Below, in pieces: positions 59,705-64,000 of a stretch of DNA of 64,000 nt. Each line of letters starts with the position of its first letter. Positions within the stretch are counted from its first letter, which is position 1. Position numbers and translations under genes: made by a program. The DNA is from Chryseobacterium sp. JJR-5R (lineage in GTDB: Bacteria > Bacteroidota > Bacteroidia > Flavobacteriales > Weeksellaceae): contig NZ_CP139137.1 of the NCBI RefSeq assembly GCF_034047335.1, forward strand, positions 4,148,179 through 4,212,178, read 5' to 3'. A model generated the notes under the pieces. The model was given only the letters and a program-made list of their open reading frames with translations. It was not told where the DNA came from and searched no databases.

Positions 59705-61024
59705 TTACTTTGTACCGATATACTTTTTACTGAAATATTTCTGTAACTGATCATTTACATATTTTTTTTCTTCATGTACAGAAGAAAGCTCATCAAAATA
59801 CAGGGCTCTGGGCACCGTTTTTATTTTATCCAGCACTAAAGAATCTTCTTTAGCATGTTGAATTGTATAAATCCTGTTTTCTATTTCTTTATCATAAGCC
59901 TGAAGATCTGTGAAAAATACATCTTTAATGATATTGTTCAGATTATAATCAATATTAAAATTCGCATAGCCTTTAGGGAAAATATTTGTTTCCGGTAAGA
60001 ATACGATAATTATTCCTGTCCACCAGAATTTCCGGATATTCCTGAATCTGTAGGTTACCACCACTGACAATGTAACCAGATAGAAGAAAATAATGCTTTC
60101 AAACTGCCGTCCGATGCTATTGATGATATACCCTAAAAGAAACAGCGGCAGAAGAGAAATACTCCAGATGATTACGGCATTTTTAAAATGAATCCTTTTT
60201 CTTACAGCATCGAGTTCTTTTCCAAAAACAGCTGCGAACAGCGGTACAATTAAAATTACCTTAAGTGCAATATAAATATTATTCAGGCCAAAGAAAACAA
60301 CCCGTTTCAGCCACTTCATATAAAATACCTCATCAGAATCTCCCAATCTCCTGAAATTTCCGGGCGCCATAAAGCTGATCAGAAACCCTATGCTTCCTGC
60401 TAACAATAGGATACCGTTTGCTTTTGACCGGTTTCCGCTGTATAGAAAGCCCAAAACGCCCAGAAGAAGCAGTGCCAGTATTTCATTGGATCCCATTATC
60501 AGAACAGTCAGCAAAATACACAGGACCAGCCATACCTTCTTCCCTGATTCATGAAATTTTCCGTAAAACAAAAGTAAAAGCCCGCTTAAAACAGCAGAAA
60601 GGAAATAGACATTTGAGCCTGTAAACCAATAATAATGCTCCGGAAGGCTTACCAGCATAACCGTATAAAAAAAGAACAGCAACAGGCTTTTCCTGATAGA
60701 TTCTGAAAGCGGATATCTGAAATACTGCTTAAAATTTAAGGCCGTAACCGCAATAAAAGAAGAAAGTAAAACTAAGGGATAAATTTTCGGAACGATATTC
60801 TGCGGATCATGGGAAAGAGGATTAAACATATTAATGGTATACCCGAAATACCTTCCTCCCCAGTTCATATAGAAATCCCGGATATTCCTTAATATTCCGA
60901 GCTTTTTTGTACTGTAAGAAAATATATAATCATCGGTCTGATATACATTAAAAAAAGCAATGTAAACCAGACCGATATATAGTAAAACCGACAAAAACAA
61001 TACAATATTCTGTACGGATTTCAT
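59705..61024 (-). CDS. DUF6056-like polytopic membrane protein
   Basis: The 439-aa protein has about ten hydrophobic helices and a large periplasmic C-terminal segment. The N-terminal FFNVYQTDDYIFSYSTKKLG and the motif WGGRYFGYTI, with LPEHYYWFTGSNVYFLS, match the DUF6056 family, which resembles glycosyltransferase-C-like membrane proteins. Asp-Asp in TDDY would be the candidate catalytic pair. The substrate is unknown. It follows fabG by 8 bp, so they are co-transcribed. Confidence 0.75.
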   Translation of the reverse strand: MKSVQNIVLFLSVLLYIGLVYIAFFNVYQTDDYIFSYSTKKLGILRNIRDFYMNWGGRYFGYTINMFNPLSHDPQNIVPKIYPLVLLSSFIAVTALNFKQYFRYPLSESIRKSLLLFFFYTVMLVSLPEHYYWFTGSNVYFLSAVLSGLLLLFYGKFHESGKKVWLVLCILLTVLIMGSNEILALLLLGVLGFLYSGNRSKANGILLLAGSIGFLISFMAPGNFRRLGDSDEVFYMKWLKRVVFFGLNNIYIALKVILIVPLFAAVFGKELDAVRKRIHFKNAVIIWSISLLPLFLLGYIINSIGRQFESIIFFYLVTLSVVVTYRFRNIRKFWWTGIIIVFLPETNIFPKGYANFNIDYNLNNIIKDVFFTDLQAYDKEIENRIYTIQHAKEDSLVLDKIKTVPRALYFDELSSVHEEKKYVNDQLQKYFSKKYIGTK

Positions 61025-61031
61025 AGTATTT

Positions 61032-61775
61032 TTATGTCAGCAGGCCACCATCAACGTTAAGGGTCTGTCCGTTAATATAAGATGCCATATCGCTTCCTAA
61101 AAACACACACGCATTGGCAATATCCGAAGTTTTTCCCAATTTTTTCATCGGGATCGCTTCTGCCCATTTCTGGGTGGCTTTCTCATCCAGTGCAGCTGTC
61201 ATTTCAGTCTCAATAAATCCAGGGGCAATGGCATTGCAGCGGATATTCCGGGAACCCAGTTCCAGGGCAACAGACTTGGTAAAACCGATTACACCTGCTT
61301 TTGAAGCTGCATAATTGGCCTGTCCAGCATTTCCGCTGATCCCTACTACGGAAGTCATGTTGATAATCGATCCTGATTTTGCCTTCATCATCGGTTTGAT
61401 TACTGCTTTGGTAAGGTTAAATACAGAATCCAGGTTAATTCTCAGGACTTTGTCCCAATCATCTTTAGACATTCTCAGCAGCAGATTATCTTTGGTAATT
61501 CCGGCATTGTTGATCAGAATATCAATCTTTCCGAATTCTTCCATTACTTCATCAACCAAAGTTTGAGCGGCATCAAAATCCGATGCATCAGATTGGTAAC
61601 CTTTAATTTGTGTTACAGAACTTAAAGTGGCTTCTAATTCCTTTGCTTTATCTACAGACCCGGCGTAAGTGAAAGCTATTTTTGCTCCCTGCTGTGCGTA
61701 CATTTCAGCAATACCTTTACCGATTCCTCTTGTAGCTCCCGTTATTAATGCTACTTTTCCTTCTAATAGTTTCAT
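61032..61775 (-). CDS. fabG: 3-oxoacyl-ACP reductase FabG
   Basis: The 247-aa SDR enzyme has VALITGATRGIGKGIAEMYA (cofactor), NNAGITKDN, the catalytic Ser in MTSVVGISGNAG, Tyr-Lys in ANYAASKAGVIGF, and the end NGQTLNVDGGLLT. It reduces 3-oxoacyl-ACP in fatty-acid elongation. A perfect -7 box lies 93 bp upstream with a hairpin in the leader, a longer untranslated leader than most genes here. Confidence 0.93.
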   Translation of the reverse strand: MKLLEGKVALITGATRGIGKGIAEMYAQQGAKIAFTYAGSVDKAKELEATLSSVTQIKGYQSDASDFDAAQTLVDEVMEEFGKIDILINNAGITKDNLLLRMSKDDWDKVLRINLDSVFNLTKAVIKPMMKAKSGSIINMTSVVGISGNAGQANYAASKAGVIGFTKSVALELGSRNIRCNAIAPGFIETEMTAALDEKATQKWAEAIPMKKLGKTSDIANACVFLGSDMASYINGQTLNVDGGLLT

Positions 61776-61810
61776 ATATAAGACAATTTTTCTTTATCAC
61801 CTGACTGACC

Positions 61811-61831
61811 AGCCGTTTTGTAAAACGGGCT
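61811..61831 (-). repeat. Hairpin in the fabG leader
   Basis: AGCCGTTTT and AAAACGGGCT pair with one bulged G between -7 box and start codon; no T tract follows, so it may be a regulatory leader structure. Confidence 0.45.
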
Positions 61832-61867
61832 AATATACAGTATTTAATTTATTGCAACAATCAGGCG

Positions 61868-61875
61868 CAAAGATA
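61868..61875 (-). promoter_or_regulatory. Promoter -7 box (TATCTTTG) of fabG
   Basis: CAAAGATA on the plus strand is TATCTTTG on the minus strand. It lies 93 bp before the fabG start. Confidence 0.65.
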
Positions 61876-62281
61876 TTATAAAATGTTATTCAATGCATTT
61901 GAAATCTTTTTTTTAGTATAATTTTATAATGTTTTCTGTTATAGAAACCGCTCTATATCATTATTATCTGTAAAATTATGGCCTATTTTATGTAAAATTA
62001 CCGCTTTATACTGAAAAAGCTGTTGATAACGATTAACCGTATTCCTAACTTTATAAAGAATATATTATTCATCTGACTGACAAAAATCATCAGATTAATC
62101 TCTAAAAATTATTCGCTAAGAACCGGTTTCATTAGTGTTTGAACTTTATAAACTTTTAGAGTCTAAATTTTAACTCTGTCATTCCTGATTTTTGAATTCA
62201 GCAGATCAATTGCACATAAAAAAATCTATGTGATCTGAATAATCAACGAGATGTTATCTGAAAAGTAAATTTAAGCAGGCT

Positions 62282-62956
62282 TTAGATTGAGTTATTAATG
62301 ATGAGAACAATTTCCCCTTTTAAGGTTTTGCTTTTTGAAAATTCAATGAGTTCTGCAACAGTTCCCCGTTTGGTTTCTTCAAATTTTTTGGAAATTTCCC
62401 GGCTCAGGCTTACTTTGGTTTCTTCTCCGAAGAACTCTTTGATCTGCTCCAGCGTTGTATTGATCTTATGCGGACTTTCATACAGAACAATGGTTTTCTT
62501 TTCTTCCGCAAGCTGCTTGAGTTTCGTCTGCCTCCCTTTTTTCTGAGGTAAAAAACCGGCAAACAGAAATTCATTGTTCGGCAGCCCGGATACCACCAGG
62601 GCCGGAACAAAAGCTGTTGCACCGGGCAGGCAGATCATTTCTATATGGCTGTCTGCTCCTGCTTTTGCCAAAAGATAGCCCGGATCTGAAATACCGGGAG
62701 TGCCGGCATCGGTAATAATGGCAATATTCTGGCCGCTTTTAAGGTCTGTTATAACCTTTTCCGTTGTCTGGTGCTCATTATGCAGATGGTAAGATTTCAA
62801 AGGCTTGGAAATCTCGAAATGCTTCAGGAGGACTCCGGAAGTCCGGGTGTCTTCACATAAAATATAATCAACTTCTTTCAGCACCTTCACTGCCCTGAAG
62901 GTCATATCTTCCAAGTTCCCGATCGGTGTGGGAACAAAATATAGGATTCCGCTCAA
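62282..62956 (-). CDS. rsmI: 16S rRNA (cytidine1402-2'-O)-methyltransferase
   Basis: The 224-aa SAM enzyme has the family start LYFVPTPIGNLEDMTFRAV, EDTRTSGVLLKHF, the SAM loop IITDAGTPGISDPGYLL and VVSGLPNNEFLFAGFLP. It methylates the 2'-OH of C1402 in 16S rRNA with RsmH. The C-terminus (GEIVLIINNSI) is shorter than in E. coli. It starts 8 bp after an acidic protein gene. Confidence 0.93.
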   Translation of the reverse strand: MSGILYFVPTPIGNLEDMTFRAVKVLKEVDYILCEDTRTSGVLLKHFEISKPLKSYHLHNEHQTTEKVITDLKSGQNIAIITDAGTPGISDPGYLLAKAGADSHIEMICLPGATAFVPALVVSGLPNNEFLFAGFLPQKKGRQTKLKQLAEEKKTIVLYESPHKINTTLEQIKEFFGEETKVSLSREISKKFEETKRGTVAELIEFSKSKTLKGEIVLIINNSI

Positions 62957-62964
62957 AATGTAAT

Positions 62965-64000
62965 TTATAAGAATTTATTTTCTACCAGTATCCAGAGACG
63001 CTGGGCATATTCATCTACCCTGTTCCATTTTCTGGAATAGTAAAGGTCACTGAGGTATTCTTTTGCTTCTTCCAGTGTCCTGAAACTGTTAAGTCTTGTT
63101 ATTACTTCATTAAGTTCAGACTGGCTGCCCCCGAACAGTGTTTTTGAAAAGGCAATTTTGTCGTTCAGGTCCAGTTTAAATTCAGGTTTCTTCTTTTCCG
63201 CTTCCATAAAGCCGGTCGGAATATTAGTCTTTAAAATACTTCCGGTATTTTCTTCTTTAATTACGGAATCCTGCTTTTCTTCAGGCCATTTTACTTCCAG
63301 ATGGTCATCTCCGAAAAACGACTGGACCGCTTTTATGCCTTTTATATTGGCCAGTTTTATCTTTTTTTCCTGATACGATTCATGGCTTTCAAAACTTTCA
63401 TCAGAAGCAGAGATGCCTCCGGTTATTTCAGAAGCCTGCCTGTTAATCTCAACAATTTTCCTCCTGTCGTTGATTTCCGCTAAAATTGAAGGCTCCTGCT
63501 TTTCTTCAGCAATCGGTTCATTTTTGATTTCAGTAATTATATTTTCGGGATCAGAGGTTTCTGTCGGGAGTTCGCCCTGCTCTATCAGGGTATGCGGCAA
63601 ATTGAACGGTTCTTCATTTTCCTCAATCAAAATGTCTTCCTCTTCCAACGGCTCCATGTCAAACTCGCCTGTAAAACGGTGAGGAACTTCCGGAACTTTC
63701 CGTTCATCTTTTATATGGGATTCAAACTGATCCTGAATTTTTTCTTCTTCATTAAATTTGGTTACATTGCCCTCATCTTCGGAAATTTCATTTTCAAATT
63801 CATCAATCTCATTCAGCTGATGATTGAAAACGGCTTCTTGCCGGGTTGTCTTTTCATCAAACATCCCTTCATCAATGTCCCGGTCATTTTCAGGCTCGGA
63901 ATCTGCAAGAATCCTTTCTTCATCAACAAAATTGAATGTGCTTCCGCTGTGCGCTGAATTTTCATCTTCATCTTCATCCATCTCCATCTCATTCAGCTGG
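62965..64000 (-). CDS. Long acidic protein, C-terminal part (runs off the right edge)
   Basis: The open frame continues to the window's right end without a start: the codons before the ATG at 63987 read Gln-Leu-Asn-Glu. At least 345 residues are visible. The visible part is extremely Glu/Asp-rich, with phrases such as QLNEMEMDEDEDE and HQLNEIDEFENEISEDE suggesting degenerate repeats, and ends in a distinctive domain (LNDKIAFSKTLFGGSQSEL to DEYAQRLWILVENKFL, about 65 residues). That tail occurs near rsmI in other Flavobacteria as I recall. Function unknown. Confidence 0.65.
   Translation of the reverse strand, partial: QLNEMEMDEDEDENSAHSGSTFNFVDEERILADSEPENDRDIDEGMFDEKTTRQEAVFNHQLNEIDEFENEISEDEGNVTKFNEEEKIQDQFESHIKDERKVPEVPHRFTGEFDMEPLEEEDILIEENEEPFNLPHTLIEQGELPTETSDPENIITEIKNEPIAEEKQEPSILAEINDRRKIVEINRQASEITGGISASDESFESHESYQEKKIKLANIKGIKAVQSFFGDDHLEVKWPEEKQDSVIKEENTGSILKTNIPTGFMEAEKKKPEFKLDLNDKIAFSKTLFGGSQSELNEVITRLNSFRTLEEAKEYLSDLYYSRKWNRVDEYAQRLWILVENKFL

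Larger units (their letters stand above)
61776..62281. other. 506-bp intergenic region upstream of fabG
   Basis: It holds the fabG leader hairpin and the -7 box. The remainder (about 61876-62281) is AT-rich with no recognisable gene, promoter or terminator for the upstream rsmI unit. Confidence 0.55.

Overview
The window looks like a chromosomal segment of a Flavobacteriia member (Bacteroidota), most likely a Chryseobacterium-like Weeksellaceae. Evidence: many start regions carry the Bacteroidota/Flavobacteria -7 box TAnnTTTG instead of a sigma70 -10 box; gene starts lack strong Shine-Dalgarno sequences; the sequence is AT-rich; TonB-dependent receptors come with a DUF4249 partner; 2TM-domain proteins, a TIGR04222 glycine-rich protein, ClpC, a fused SpmA-SpmB protein and two copies of a Flavo-1-like structured intergenic element are present. 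This is an inference from gene content, not a database match. No rRNA, insertion sequence, CRISPR array, prophage or origin was seen.

Layout. 1-5.7 kb: N-terminus of mutS, a bestrophin-like channel, a TrmH-type methyltransferase, a CBS protein, NAD kinase, class II aldolase and accD. 5.7-9.4 kb: a DUF6973-like protein, the first Flavo-1-like element, the SpmAB fusion, an ATP-grasp protein and a small helical protein. 9.4-12.3 kb: an exbB-exbD-tonB operon, a small acidic protein and the second Flavo-1-like element. 12.5-16.8 kb: a DUF885 lipoprotein, a DinB-like protein, and nth and bcp with overlapping divergent promoters. 16.9-21.1 kb: a leftward operon tolC-sprT-manC-secreted protein-GNAT. 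21.2-22.7 kb: folC and two identical tRNA-Val(TAC) genes. 22.8-28.5 kb: an accessory-looking cassette (unknown protein, DUF4280 PAAR-like protein, 891-aa beta-rich protein, lipoprotein, DUF3592 membrane protein) directly after the tRNAs. 28.6-31.5 kb: two glycosyltransferases, SufE and a small YgjV-like membrane protein. 31.6-39.5 kb: clpC, an outer-membrane barrel, mnmA, an HxlR/SDR divergon, the TIGR04222 protein and an unknown protein.

39.6-46.7 kb is the most coherent regulatory unit. A LytS-type histidine kinase carrying a C-terminal 2TM domain, three free 2TM proteins, an isoprenylcysteine-methyltransferase-like membrane enzyme, a LytTR response regulator and a TonB-dependent receptor are transcribed from three separate promoters. 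Each of the three has, 34-35 bp upstream of its -7 box, a pair of LytTR-like half-sites exactly 21 bp apart. I infer a local autoregulated LytTR regulon that includes the outer-membrane receptor.

46.9-64 kb: an AraC regulator, SodC lipoprotein, the tail-specific protease Prc, a TonB receptor/DUF4249 pair, surE-GNAT, a three-gene unit (Lgt-like membrane protein, 77-aa membrane protein, COG1964/Tes-like radical SAM enzyme), guaC, fabG with a DUF6056-like membrane protein, rsmI, and the C-terminal part of a long acidic protein that runs off the right edge.

The candidates I consider most worth attention are the LytTR regulon with its conserved operator geometry, the Lgt-like/radical SAM lipid-chemistry trio, the Flavo-1-like pair with a compensatory base change between the two copies, and the DUF4280 cassette next to the duplicated tRNA-Val. 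Two housekeeping enzymes (AccD, endonuclease III) lack their family's usual metal-binding cysteines.
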